From contig NZ_LFTY01000002.1 in NCBI RefSeq assembly GCF_001078595.1, positions 207,378 to 271,377 on the forward strand: a DNA stretch of 64,000 nt, written 5' to 3'. The notes beneath the pieces are model-generated. The model saw only the letters and a list, made by a program, of their open reading frames with translations, was not told where the DNA came from and ran no database searches. This DNA comes from Candidatus Rhodobacter oscarellae. GTDB lineage: Bacteria > Pseudomonadota > Alphaproteobacteria > Rhodobacterales > Rhodobacteraceae. This document shows, one piece after another, positions 43,222-51,893 of the stretch. Position numbers and translations under genes: made by a program. Numbering within the stretch: position 1 is the first letter of the stretch; each line of letters begins with the position of its first letter.

Positions 43222-44562
43222 ATGGCATTGACGCAAGGCCAGAAGGCGGGATGGGGCCTGGCCGATATGGGCATCGTCGTTTTCGTGATGATCAAGCAAC
43301 TCTTGATCCTCACCTTCCTGACCACCGTGATGGGGGTGCCCGCGGCGGTGGCGGGGGCGATCACCACGGGCGTTCTGGTCTTTGACATCGTGACCGACCC
43401 GCTGATCGGGTATTTCTCGGATCGCACCAACACCCGCTGGGGGCGCCGCGCGCCCTGGATGTTCCTGGGCGCCATCGTGATGACGCTGGGCTGCCTGGGC
43501 ATGTTCAACGCGCCGCAGAACCCCGAGGGCGGGCTGATCTGGTTCGCCGCGATGTTCGTGGTGGCCACGATCGGGTTCACCATGCTGGCGATCCCCTACG
43601 GCGCCACGGCGGCGGAGATGACCCAGGATCCCAAGGAGCGCTCGGCCATGGTAGGCTGGCGCATGGTCTTCGCCTCGGTGGGCATCCTGATCGGCGGCGG
43701 CGTGCTGCCGGGGCTGGCAGCGGGGATGGGATACCCCACGGCGATGCTGATCTCGGCGCCGCTGATCGTGCTGCCGATTTGGGCTTCGCTCTGGCTGACG
43801 CGCCGGGCGCCCAAGACGGAGGCGCCGAGCACGCTGTCGCTGGGCGCGGCGCTGCGGCTGGTGCTGTCGAACCCGCCCTTCACCTGGCTGGTGGTGCTTT
43901 ATGGGGTGATGACCCTGGCGGTGGCGATGATCACCGCGGGGCTGCCCTTGGCGGCGCTCTATCTGATCAACGATGCGGGAAGCTCGGCGCTCTCGGGGGC
44001 GGCCAATGGGCTGGGCACCATGCCGCTGCTCTTTGCGGGCTTTGTGATCGGCTCGATCCTCAGCCAGGCGGTCTGGGTGATGCTGTCTGGGCGGCTAGGC
44101 AAGACCGGCGCGCTGATCCTGGGGCTCTGCCTCTACATGGCGGTGCTGGCCTTCCTCTACACGCGCCTGCCCAGCGTGAACGTGACCGCTATGGCGGGCA
44201 TCTTCGTGCTCGCGGGGATGACCAACGGCGCCTACCAGCAGATCCCCTGGGCGATGTGGCCAGACCTGATCGACGCCACGCGGCGCGAGCAGGGCGGCGC
44301 GGTCGAGGGCGCCTTCTCGGCGATCTGGCTTTTCGGGCAGAAGGTCGCCAACGCCCTGGCGCCGGGTCTCGTGGGCGTCATCCTGGGCGCCTATGGCTGG
44401 CAAGAGGCCACGGGCGGCGCGGTGGTGGAGCAAGGCGCGGGCGCGTTGCAGGCGCTGCGGATGACAGTGACGCTGGTGCCGATTGGGATCTTCGTGCTGT
44501 CGATCCTGGGGCTCTTGGCGATCTACCGCCCGCGGGCCCGCGCCGTGGTGGCGCGCCCGTGA
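43222..44562 (+). CDS. MFS transporter, GPH-like (sugar:cation symporter) group
   Basis: A 446-residue permease with about 12 helices. The segment DIVTDPLIGYFSDRTNTRWGRRAPW is the loop 2-3 signature of the GPH/MelB group, and YGATAAEMTQDPKERS follows. Such proteins import glycosides with Na+ or H+; many in marine bacteria have unknown substrates. GAGAGG precedes ATG 43222. Its stop overlaps the start of a hydrolase gene (GTGA), so the two may act together, for example on an imported ester or glycoside. Confidence 0.88.
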   Translation: MALTQGQKAGWGLADMGIVVFVMIKQLLILTFLTTVMGVPAAVAGAITTGVLVFDIVTDPLIGYFSDRTNTRWGRRAPWMFLGAIVMTLGCLGMFNAPQNPEGGLIWFAAMFVVATIGFTMLAIPYGATAAEMTQDPKERSAMVGWRMVFASVGILIGGGVLPGLAAGMGYPTAMLISAPLIVLPIWASLWLTRRAPKTEAPSTLSLGAALRLVLSNPPFTWLVVLYGVMTLAVAMITAGLPLAALYLINDAGSSALSGAANGLGTMPLLFAGFVIGSILSQAVWVMLSGRLGKTGALILGLCLYMAVLAFLYTRLPSVNVTAMAGIFVLAGMTNGAYQQIPWAMWPDLIDATRREQGGAVEGAFSAIWLFGQKVANALAPGLVGVILGAYGWQEATGGAVVEQGAGALQALRMTVTLVPIGIFVLSILGLLAIYRPRARAVVARP

Positions 44563-45446
44563 CCCTGCCTGCGTTCGATCCTGAGGCGTTCGGCGGCGAT
44601 CTGGACGCTTACTTTGCGAGGGCCGAGGGGCGGTTCGACGACATCACGCCCGGCACGCAGAAGCGGGTGATCTGGGCGGGCGAGGCCGGCGCCAAGACGC
44701 CCCTAAGCGTGGTCTATATCCATGGCTTCTCTGCCACCTCCGAAGAGATCCGCCCCATCCCGGACCGCGTGGCGCATGCGCTGGGCGCGAACCTGATCTA
44801 CACGCGCCTGACCGGGCATGGCCGCACCGGCGCGGCCCTGGCCGAGGCGACCGAGCAGGACTGGCTGCACGACACCGCCGAGGCCCTGGCGGCAGGTCGC
44901 GCCGCGGGGGACGAGGTCGTGGCGATCACCACCTCGACCGGCGGGACATTGGCGGCGCTGGCGGCGCTGGACCCCGAGGCCTCAAAGGCGCTGAAGGGTA
45001 TCGTCTTTGTCTCCCCCAATTTCCAGCTCAAGCCAGCCCTGGCCCGCATTTTGACCTGGCCAGGCGTTGAGACCTGGGGGCCGTGGGTCGCGGGAGCAGA
45101 GCGGACCTTTGCGCCGCTCAACGAGGCGCACGCGAATTTCTGGACGATGCGCTACCCCTCTCGGGCCCTGCTGCCGATGGCGCGTCTGGTCAAGCATATG
45201 TACGCGCAGGATTTCCGTCGGGCCAAACTGCCCGCGCTGTTTCTTTACTCGCCGTTTGACACGGTGATCGACCCCGAGGCGGTCGAGAAGATCGCAGCGG
45301 ATTGGGGCGGGCCAACCCGGCGCGTGCCGATCCTTGCGCCAAGCGGGGACGCGCCGACCAATCACGTGATCGCGGGGGACATCACCAGCCCCGGCAACAC
45401 CGGCGCCGCCACACGCTATATGCTTGATTGGTTGGCGGCATTGTAG
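44559..45446 (+). CDS. Alpha/beta hydrolase coupled to the MFS gene
   Basis: A 295-residue soluble hydrolase starting at GTG 44559 inside the permease stop. VVYIHGFSATSEEIRP is the oxyanion strand, ITTSTGGTLAALAAL the nucleophile elbow in the less common T-S-T-G-G form, FDTVIDPEA the acid, and NHVIAG the likely His. Relatives include esterases and lipases with small acyl substrates. The much longer open frame upstream lies out of phase within the permease and is not coding. Confidence 0.85.
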   Translation: MTLPAFDPEAFGGDLDAYFARAEGRFDDITPGTQKRVIWAGEAGAKTPLSVVYIHGFSATSEEIRPIPDRVAHALGANLIYTRLTGHGRTGAALAEATEQDWLHDTAEALAAGRAAGDEVVAITTSTGGTLAALAALDPEASKALKGIVFVSPNFQLKPALARILTWPGVETWGPWVAGAERTFAPLNEAHANFWTMRYPSRALLPMARLVKHMYAQDFRRAKLPALFLYSPFDTVIDPEAVEKIAADWGGPTRRVPILAPSGDAPTNHVIAGDITSPGNTGAATRYMLDWLAAL

Positions 45447-45458
45447 CCAGGCGCAACC

Positions 45459-45588
45459 CGGGCAGCGGCCGACCTGGAGGTCGCCTGCGCATCATCTCCG
45501 AAGATCGCCCGGTTCTGATAGCCGCAATCGTTTCATTGGTATGCAACGTGGCAAAAGCGGCCTCCTGGGGGAGGTCGGCCGCTGCCCG
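45459..45588. repeat. 17-bp perfect inverted repeat with structured interior
   Basis: CGGGCAGCGGCCGACCT at 45459-45475 and its exact reverse complement at 45572-45588 enclose 96 bp. A smaller hairpin (CGACC-TGGA-GGTCG, 45470-45483) starts in the left arm, and CCCGAG/CTCGGG pairs just past the right arm. The surrounding 363-bp gap 45447-45809 has no credible gene. It could be a structured RNA, a terminator complex or a miniature mobile element. Confidence 0.7.
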
Positions 45589-45809
45589 AGGCAAGCTCGG
45601 GCGGTTGCATTGCTTGGGCAGCGTTGCGTCTGGGGTCGGCAAGCGTAGGCCGGCGTCGAGCGTCTTGGGCAATTTCCGCCCCAGGCCATAACGACCACTT
45701 GACCGTCAGGCCGGTACCCGCCGAACAAGTTGGGTTTGCAATCCCGGCCCCGCTGTGTTCTATCTTTGTTCACGCGCTCATTTTTAGAACTCGGGAGCAT
45801 TTCCAGCCG

Positions 45810-46238
45810 ATGGAACAACGTGTCAACCTGATCACCCTTGCGGTCGACGATCTGGCCAAGGCCGCCGCGTTCTACGAGGCGTTGGGCTGGTCCCGTAAAA
45901 AGATCGAAGAGGACGGTATCATCGTCTTCAACCTGCTGGGTCAGGCGCTGGGGCTTTATCCGAAGGAGGGGCTTGCCAAGGATATGGGGCTGGAGCCGTC
46001 CCAGATTGGCGGCTTCTCGGGGGTGACGCTGGGCTACAATGTGCGCCAGAAGGGTGAGGTGGACGCGATCTATAGGGCCGCGCAGGAGGCCGGGGGGCGC
46101 GGCCTAAAGGCGCCGCATGAGATCTTCTGGGGCGGTTACTCGAGCTATATCGCGGACCTGGACGGGCATGTTTGGGAGATCGCCTGGAACCCGTTCTCGC
46201 CGCCGCGTGAGGATGGCAGCTTTCAGTGGGGCGGATGA
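45810..46238 (+). CDS. VOC (glyoxalase-fold) family protein
   Basis: A 142-residue protein. It has paired beta-alpha-beta-beta-beta modules: VNLITLAVDDLAKAAAFYEALGW and YNVRQKGEVDAIYRAAQEAGG with the closing DLDGHVWEIAWNPF. The last Glu is a typical metal ligand, but the expected N-terminal His is Asn-Leu-Ile, so metal binding may be changed. Its TGA overlaps the next ATG. Earlier in-frame starts lie in the repeat-rich gap and lack a ribosome site. Confidence 0.85.
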   Translation: MEQRVNLITLAVDDLAKAAAFYEALGWSRKKIEEDGIIVFNLLGQALGLYPKEGLAKDMGLEPSQIGGFSGVTLGYNVRQKGEVDAIYRAAQEAGGRGLKAPHEIFWGGYSSYIADLDGHVWEIAWNPFSPPREDGSFQWGG

Positions 46239-46888
46239 GAAAACCGCGCAGCTATACCGCGTTGGAGGCGCTGGGGCGGCAGCGCCTGAGCCGCCATTTC
46301 GAGATGCGCAATTTCATGACCTCCGAGATCGCGAATTTCTACGCGATGCAGAACTTCCCTGACGACCCCGAACTGGCGCTGGCGGCAGGGCGCAAGCTGG
46401 CCGAGCATTGCCTGGACCCGCTGGTGGAGACATTCGGGCCGATCGACATCCGCTCGGCCTATCGCCACCCGCAGATGAACGATTTCGGCTCGAAACTGAC
46501 GCCGCAGAAATGCGCCCGCAACGAGGCGAACTATGCCCATCACATCTGGGATATCCGCGACAGCAAGGCCCGCATGGGAGCCTGTGCGACCGTGGGCGTG
46601 CCCTGGTTCGCGGCGCAGTATAACAAGGGCCGGGACTGGCGCGACCTGGCCTGGTGGCTCTACGACCATCTGGACTTTCAGGAGGTGTATTTCTTCCCCA
46701 AGAATGCCGCCTTCAACATCACCTGGCGCGAGGATTATCGGCAACAGCGCATCCTCAGCTATGCCCGCCCCAAGGGCACGCTGGTGAAACCGGGGATGAC
46801 ACCTGACCCGGATCGTGGCAGTCGTTACACAGACTTCCCGGAATTCCGGGGCATAAGCTACCCGGATATCCCAGGAGAGACGCCATGA
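46235..46888 (+). CDS. M15-like peptidase-fold protein
   Basis: A 217-residue protein. IDIRSAYRHPQMNDFG, YAHHIWDIRD and DHLDFQEVYFFPKNAAFNITW resemble the D-Ala-D-Ala carboxypeptidase/Hedgehog (M15-like) fold, with possible zinc ligands among the His and Asp residues. No signal peptide is present, which is odd for a peptidoglycan enzyme. It overlaps the VOC gene (ATGA) before it and the SDR gene after it, so the three form an operon. The substrate is unknown. Confidence 0.7.
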   Translation: MRKPRSYTALEALGRQRLSRHFEMRNFMTSEIANFYAMQNFPDDPELALAAGRKLAEHCLDPLVETFGPIDIRSAYRHPQMNDFGSKLTPQKCARNEANYAHHIWDIRDSKARMGACATVGVPWFAAQYNKGRDWRDLAWWLYDHLDFQEVYFFPKNAAFNITWREDYRQQRILSYARPKGTLVKPGMTPDPDRGSRYTDFPEFRGISYPDIPGETP

Positions 46889-47640
46889 GCCTACCCCGGA
46901 CCCCCAGTTTCCGCCTCGACGGCAAGCGCGCCTTGGTGACCGGCGGCTCTCGCGGGATCGGGCTGGGCTGTGCCGCGGCGCTGGCCGAGCTTGGCGCGCA
47001 TGTGGTGATTGCCGCCCGCTCGGAGGATCAGGTGCGGCAGGCCGCGACCGATTTAGAGGCGCAGGGGTTCTCCGCAGAGGGCCACAGGCTGGATGTCGCG
47101 GATGTGCCCGCGATCCGCGCCTTCTTTGAGGAACATGGGCCGTTCGACGTGCTGGTGAACTCTGCGGGGCTGGCCCGGCATGGCCCTGCGATCGACACGG
47201 TGGCGGAAGACTTTGCCGCGGTGGCGGCGATCAATTTCACGGGCGCGTATTTCTTGGCCCAAGAGGCCGCGCGCGGCATGGTGAACGGTGGTTCAATTAT
47301 CCAGATCTCTAGCCAGATGGCCCATGTCGGCGGCATCGAGCGCGCGGTCTATTGCGGCACCAAGCACGGGGTGGAGGGCTTCACTAAGGCCATGGCCATC
47401 GAGTGGGGCGCGCGGGGCATCCGTGTGAACACGATCTGCCCGACCTTCGTCCGCACGGCCCTCACACGGCCGACCTTCGACGATCCGGAAAAGCGCGCCT
47501 GGGTGGAAAGCAAGATCAAGCTGGGCCGCGTGGCCGAGGTCGAGGACATCATGGGCGCGGTGCAGTTTTTGGCCTCTGACGCCAGCGCGATGGTGACTGG
47601 GACATCTTTGCTCATAGACGGCGGCTGGACGGCGGACTAA
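46885..47640 (+). CDS. SDR family oxidoreductase
   Basis: A 251-residue classical short-chain dehydrogenase. TGGSRGIGLG is the cofactor site, NSAG the structural motif, and Ser-Tyr-Lys is formed by SSQMA and YCGTKHGVEG. The Arg after the Rossmann strand (AARSEDQ) hints at NADP preference. It ends with DGGWTAD, normal for the family. The closest broad group is gluconate 5-dehydrogenase or 3-oxoacyl reductase-like. It overlaps the M15-like gene by four bases. Confidence 0.88.
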   Translation: MSLPRTPSFRLDGKRALVTGGSRGIGLGCAAALAELGAHVVIAARSEDQVRQAATDLEAQGFSAEGHRLDVADVPAIRAFFEEHGPFDVLVNSAGLARHGPAIDTVAEDFAAVAAINFTGAYFLAQEAARGMVNGGSIIQISSQMAHVGGIERAVYCGTKHGVEGFTKAMAIEWGARGIRVNTICPTFVRTALTRPTFDDPEKRAWVESKIKLGRVAEVEDIMGAVQFLASDASAMVTGTSLLIDGGWTAD

Positions 47641-47720
47641 ATCCTATACAACACATATCGCGCGCGTGGTCGGATGGGGTGAGCTCGGCTGCGCGACAGG
47701 CGTTCCTAAACGAGGACTAA

Positions 47721-48674
47721 ATGCGCGGCTTCGACCCCAAGTTTAAAGGCTTTCCCCAATACATCTTAGGCGTAACCCAGGAAATCTGGGACGAGCGCGG
47801 TCTTGGTGCCAAGATCGACACCTATTATGACGCGGATGTGATTCTGCGCAGCCCCGGCGGCGTTGTGACAGGGGCCGCCGCCAAGACCGCGGCGGCGCTG
47901 GCCGTTCTGGTGGATTTCCCGGACCGCACCATGCTGGGCGAGGACGTGATCTGGTCCGGCGACACGGATGCGGGCATGCTGGCCTCGCATCGGGTGTTGT
48001 CCACGGCGACCTATTCCGGCGCGGGTGGGTTCGGCGCAACCGGCGGGTTGCCGGTCACCTTCCGGACGGTCTCTGAGAGCTTCGCCATCGAGAACAAGAT
48101 CCAAGAGGAATGGCTGATCCGCGACACCGGCGCGATCCTGCGGCAGCTCGGCCTGGAGCCGCGCGCGTGGGTTCAGGCGCAGCTGGGTGCGGATGGCGCG
48201 CCGCCGCCGACGAATGCAGTCGAGCCCAAGGCAAGATATGCCGGGCGCGGCAATGACAATGAGTGGGGCGCCAGGCTGGCGCATCTGCTGCAACGCATCT
48301 TGGGCTCGGATCTCTCGGCGGTCTCGGGCGAGTATGACCCGGCCTGCCATCTAGAATATACGGGCGGGCTGACCGGGCATGGTCACGCGTCGGCGGCGCG
48401 GTTCTGGCTTGGGCTGCGGGCGGCCTTCCCGTCGGCGAAGCTGACGGTGCAGCATCAGATCGGGCGCGAGGACCCGATGATGCCGCCCCGCGCGGCCGTG
48501 CGCTGGGTCCTGGAGGGGCGCCATGACGGTCCGGGGGCCTTCGGCGCGGCCACAGGCGCCGAAGTCCGGATCATGGGCATCACGCATGCCGAGTTCGGGC
48601 GACGCGGCCTGCGGCGCGAGTACACGCTCTTTGACGAGACCTCTGTTTGGCGGCAGATCCTGCGCGCCGGTTAG
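47721..48674 (+). CDS. Tandem SnoaL-like (NTF2-fold) protein
   Basis: A 317-residue protein with two NTF2-like units. The first (residues ~10-145) has IWDERGLGAKIDTYYDADVILRSP and EEWLIRDTGAILRQLG; the second (~180-310) has EYTGGLTGHGHASAARFWLGLRAAFP and RWVLEGRHDG. NTF2-fold ester cyclases and isomerases use an acidic residue in the pocket; Asp in WLIRDTG is a candidate. Tandem fusion is less common than single units. GAGGA precedes the ATG. The substrate is unknown. Confidence 0.75.
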   Translation: MRGFDPKFKGFPQYILGVTQEIWDERGLGAKIDTYYDADVILRSPGGVVTGAAAKTAAALAVLVDFPDRTMLGEDVIWSGDTDAGMLASHRVLSTATYSGAGGFGATGGLPVTFRTVSESFAIENKIQEEWLIRDTGAILRQLGLEPRAWVQAQLGADGAPPPTNAVEPKARYAGRGNDNEWGARLAHLLQRILGSDLSAVSGEYDPACHLEYTGGLTGHGHASAARFWLGLRAAFPSAKLTVQHQIGREDPMMPPRAAVRWVLEGRHDGPGAFGAATGAEVRIMGITHAEFGRRGLRREYTLFDETSVWRQILRAG

Positions 48675-48710
48675 GGGCGGCGCCCAGTCCGGGCGCGTTC
48701 TTGCCGCCCC
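48674..48710. terminator. Bidirectional hairpin between convergent genes
   Basis: GGGGCGGCGCCC and its partners GGGCG and CCGCCCC form a nested GC-rich stem that begins at the SnoaL-like stop and ends seven bases before the MTHFR-like stop. Confidence 0.5.
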
Positions 48711-48716
48711 CTGACG

Positions 48717-49643
48717 TTACGCCGTGGCCGCCAGCGGGGCCGTGGACGCGCCGCCATTCTCGATTGCCCAGGTCGCGTTGGTCTTGATCCCGCCCAGCGG
48801 GAAGAAATGCACCTGTTCGATTCCAAAGCCGGGGTTGGCGGCCTTATGCGCGGCCAGCTCGGCGATGACCTCGGTCGGCTCGTAAGGCAGCAGCAGCTTG
48901 GTGACATCCATGGCGCGCTTTTGCAGCACCTTAAGCGACGGGCCAACGCCACAGGCGATGGCGAACTTGATCAGCGTCTGCAGCTTTGCGGGCCCGGCGA
49001 TGCCGATATGGACGGGCAGGGTGATGCCCGCCTCCTGCAGCGCGTCGACCCATTCGATGATGGGCCCGGCCTCGAAGGCGAACTGCGTGGCCAGCGCCAT
49101 CTTGGCGTCGGTGCGCTCGGCGAAGGACTGCTTCCAGCGCAGCGCCTCCATCACGTTCTTGTCCGAGCCGTCCGGGTCGATGTCCTTGTTGCCCTCGGGG
49201 TGCCCTGCGACGTGAAGATGCGTAAAGCCCGCCTTGTCGAAGAGCCCGGTCTCCAGAAGCTGCATCGAGCTGTCGAAGTCGCCATGCGGTTGGGCCACGC
49301 CCCCCGCCAGCAACAGGGCCTGGCGCACGCCCGCCTCGCCCTGATAGCGCGCGATCCAATCCGCCAAGGTCGCCGCGTCCTGGATGATGCGCGCCGGGAA
49401 ATGCGGCATCACGTCAAAGCCCTCATCGGCGATCCGCTTTGCGGTCTCGACCATGTCCTCGATGGGCGTGCCCTCGATATGGGCGATGTAGACGCGGGTG
49501 CCTGGGGCCAGGATCTCGCGGAAATCCTCTACCTTGGTGGCGGTGCGGGGCATGACCTCGATCGAGTAGCCCCTCAGAAAGGCCTCCACATCCGGGGTGG
49601 AGGTCGCAGGCGCGGTCTTCTTGCGAAAGTTCAAAAGGGCCAT
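48717..49643 (-). CDS. Methylenetetrahydrofolate reductase-like protein
   Basis: A 308-residue TIM-barrel protein of the MTHFR type. IEVMPRTATKVEDFREIL, YIAHIEGTPIEDMVETAKR, AHLHVAGHPEGNKD-like (THLHVAGHPEGNKDID), ALATQFAFEAGPIIEWVDAL and LPVHIGIAGPAKLQTLIKFA follow the family order, with the Gln-Phe pair of the folate/NADH site. The reductase makes 5-methyl-THF, or runs in reverse during C1 oxidation in marine methyl-donor users. GGAGG is placed for Met 49643. The small gene upstream is probably co-transcribed. Confidence 0.82.
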   Translation of the reverse strand: MALLNFRKKTAPATSTPDVEAFLRGYSIEVMPRTATKVEDFREILAPGTRVYIAHIEGTPIEDMVETAKRIADEGFDVMPHFPARIIQDAATLADWIARYQGEAGVRQALLLAGGVAQPHGDFDSSMQLLETGLFDKAGFTHLHVAGHPEGNKDIDPDGSDKNVMEALRWKQSFAERTDAKMALATQFAFEAGPIIEWVDALQEAGITLPVHIGIAGPAKLQTLIKFAIACGVGPSLKVLQKRAMDVTKLLLPYEPTEVIAELAAHKAANPGFGIEQVHFFPLGGIKTNATWAIENGGASTAPLAATA

Positions 49644-49672
49644 GGCGGCCTCCATAAAGCTACGGGCGTGTG

Positions 49673-49969
49673 TCACGCCCATCCGTTGTTGTTGATCAGC
49701 GCCTTAAGGCGCTCTTGGTCGTATTCAGCGTCAATGCGGGCGGCCTCTGCGGTGGCCACATCGGCGTCTGCGCCATCCGCCTCATAGGGCGCGGCCTTGC
49801 GGAAGCCAGAGAGGTAGTCGTCGGTCTCGGCGGCACCGGATTTCATCGCGGCGCGGTCGATGGCCTGCTCGAAGCGCTCGGGCAGGGGCGCCTTCGCGCC
49901 ACGCCGGCCCTTGCCGACAATGACCTGCGCAGGCATGTCGCGCCAGTAAACGATGGTGACCTGAGCCAT
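49673..49969 (-). CDS. Small protein upstream of the MTHFR-like gene
   Basis: A 98-residue soluble protein. It has an N-terminal beta hairpin (MAQVTIVYWRDMPAQVIVGKG) followed by two helices (LPERFEQAIDRAAMKSG; AATAEAARIDAEYDQERLKALI). It resembles the short proteins labelled virulence-factor domain (PF13769) that accompany folate genes in related bacteria; I give that as recall only. AGGATGC precedes Met 49969. The MTHFR-like gene begins 29 bp downstream. Confidence 0.65.
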   Translation of the reverse strand: MAQVTIVYWRDMPAQVIVGKGRRGAKAPLPERFEQAIDRAAMKSGAAETDDYLSGFRKAAPYEADGADADVATAEAARIDAEYDQERLKALINNNGWA

Positions 49970-50156
49970 GTGGAGCATCCTATTCGGGTGTTGGCCGCTT
50001 CTACGCGGATAAATGGGTCGCTTTGCGCCGATTTTCGACATCTTCGTGCTGAATGGCGACGTAGGGTGAAAAGGCAGCGCAAAAGGCGCGAATTGTATCA
50101 TTGCTTAACCCAGGCTTAAGCAATGCACCTCTAGGATCTGGCGAGCAACCAAGAAG

Positions 50157-50282
50157 GAACTGGTTATGAACCAAAACTGCGGGGCCTTGAACCAAGACGG
50201 CCGGGCTTTGGGCCCAGACGACCCCGTTTTGAACCAACACTTTGCCGTTTGGAACCAAGACTGCCGGACTTTGAACCAAGAC
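50157..50282. repeat. Six-unit 21-bp tandem repeat
   Basis: Six head-to-tail units of exactly 21 bp, read on the minus strand with consensus GTCTTGGTTCAAANNCCGGC plus one base. Units are 50262-50282, 50241-50261, 50220-50240, 50199-50219, 50178-50198 and a degenerate 50157-50177. The GTCTTGGTTCAA core is best kept. It lies in the 415-bp gap 49970-50384, upstream of two minus-strand reading frames' junction. A 21-bp period equals two helical turns. Confidence 0.9.
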
Positions 50283-50384
50283 GGACTCGCTCTTTTGCTT
50301 TGAGCTTAACGAAATCTTTGCCGAATCGGGGCGAAGATAGGGGCGGGTGGACGGGGGAAACACCGCGAACGGCGCGTTAAGGTT

Positions 50385-50579
50385 TCATTCATCTTCTATT
50401 GGTTGGCGGTCCATGCGGCTTTGCGCACTAATTGCCGCCTCCGCCATTGCATGCCGCACAACGGTCTCGGGTGAGCAAAGCACCGGTATTCCAATATCGG
50501 TCATAAGCTCCTCGGCCGCATCATGGACACGTGTCACTTCGGGCGCCAGCTTGGCGAGAAGCTTGTCGAATGTGGCCAC
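50385..50579 (-). CDS. Possible small protein, 64 residues
   Basis: A GTG-started frame encoding a mostly helical acidic peptide (MATFDKLLAKLAPEVTRVHD; AAEELMTDIG; ETVVRHAMAEAAIS). The composition is protein-like and differs from the random frames nearby, but no good ribosome site is seen and no family is recognised. It diverges from ppx and ends just before the 21-bp repeat region. Confidence 0.4.
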   Translation of the reverse strand: MATFDKLLAKLAPEVTRVHDAAEELMTDIGIPVLCSPETVVRHAMAEAAISAQSRMDRQPIEDE

Positions 50580-50731
50580 ATAGACCGTTGCGGTGCGCAG
50601 AAACGCGGTCTGAATGGCCGGCAGATAACCGCGGGCAGCACCTTCGAAAGCATGGCCACGAAACTCAGCGCTTGCGCGTGAGGCATTCTGTCGCGTAGCG
50701 TCGAACCAACCACGAATTGGAGGGCGATCCT

Positions 50732-51844
50732 ATGGCGCCCAAGCGTCCCGAGGGTGCGGGCGCGTTCCCGAAACCGGTCGAGCCGCCTTCGCCCCAACGC
50801 CCTGATCCGGCAGAGCTTTATGCCGCGTTGGATCTGGGAACCAACAGTTGCCGCATGCTGATTGCCCAGCCAAAGGGCAACCAGTTCCATGTCGTTGATA
50901 GCTTCTCTAAATCAGTGCAGCTTGGCTCAGGGCTGGAGCGTTCCGGGCGTTTGAGCCGCGCCTCCATGGCGCGCACCGTGCAAGCGCTGCGCATTTGCCG
51001 CAAAAAGCTGGAAAAGCACAGCGTGCGCCGGATGCGCCTGGTGGCGACAGAGGCCTGCCGCCGCGCCACCAATGGCGATGAGTTCATGCGGATGATCCGC
51101 AACGAGACCGGGCTTAAGCTCGACATTATCATCCCAAAGGAGGAGGCGCAGCTTGCGGTCGTCTCCTGCGCGCCGCTGGTCTCGACCAAGACAGAGCAGC
51201 TCTTGGTGGTGGATATCGGCGGCGGCTCGACAGAGCTTGTTTGGATCGACCTCACCAACGTGCCCAAGCTGGACCGGCCCCGCGCGATCATGCGGCTACA
51301 TAATGGTTTCAAGCCAGGCGACAGCCCTTTCCCGCATGCCAAGGTGGTCGACTGGATCTCGGTCCCTCTCGGCGTGGCAACCCTGCGCGACCAGTTCAAC
51401 GATGTGGAAGACGACGCCGGGCGATTTGCGTTGATGTCGTGCCATTTCGAGGAGAGTCTGGCGAATTTCTCGCCCTATGACGCGACCCAGCCCAAGGAGG
51501 GTTTCCAGATCATTGGCACCTCCGGCACCGTGACGACCGTGGCGGCCAGCCATCTTGGGCTCAAGCGCTATGACCGCAACAAAGTGGATGGGCTGCGCAT
51601 GACGTCCGAGCAGATCGACAAGGTGATCCGCGAGTATCTCTCGCTGGGGCCGGACGGGCGGCGGCAGGACCCGCGCATTGGTCGTGATCGGCACGCCTTG
51701 ATTATGTCCGGCGCGGCGATTCTGCAGGCGCTGTTGCGGGTGTGGCCGACAGACCGGCTCTCTGTGGCGGATCGCGGGCTGCGCGAGGGGCTGCTTTATG
51801 CGCAGATGAGCGCGGACGGAGTGCTAGAGGACGGGGCCTATTGA
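50732..51844 (+). CDS. ppx: Ppx/GppA phosphatase
   Basis: A 370-residue actin-fold phosphatase acting on polyphosphate and/or pppGpp. Phosphate-binding segments are YAALDLGTNSCRMLIA near residue 30, ATEACRRATNGDEF, and DIGGGSTELVWI; GTSGTVTTVAAS follows. The short single-module form matches alphaproteobacterial Ppx/GppA. GGAGG precedes ATG 50732. It lies two genes before rlmE; this ppx-rlmE proximity is common in the group. The end is AT-coupled to an acetyltransferase frame. Confidence 0.93.
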   Translation: MAPKRPEGAGAFPKPVEPPSPQRPDPAELYAALDLGTNSCRMLIAQPKGNQFHVVDSFSKSVQLGSGLERSGRLSRASMARTVQALRICRKKLEKHSVRRMRLVATEACRRATNGDEFMRMIRNETGLKLDIIIPKEEAQLAVVSCAPLVSTKTEQLLVVDIGGGSTELVWIDLTNVPKLDRPRAIMRLHNGFKPGDSPFPHAKVVDWISVPLGVATLRDQFNDVEDDAGRFALMSCHFEESLANFSPYDATQPKEGFQIIGTSGTVTTVAASHLGLKRYDRNKVDGLRMTSEQIDKVIREYLSLGPDGRRQDPRIGRDRHALIMSGAAILQALLRVWPTDRLSVADRGLREGLLYAQMSADGVLEDGAY

Positions 51845-51893
51845 GACGCTGGACGGCATTGGTTTTGCCACCGCGCGGCTGCGCGTCGCACCG

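Noticed and set aside
43779-44558. Upstream extension of the hydrolase frame inside the MFS gene
   Set aside because: Gly/Arg/Ala-rich shadow of the permease; hydrolase homology begins only after GTG 44559.
50157-50282. CRISPR array
   Set aside because: Units are contiguous 21-bp repeats with no unique spacers, and no cas gene is present.
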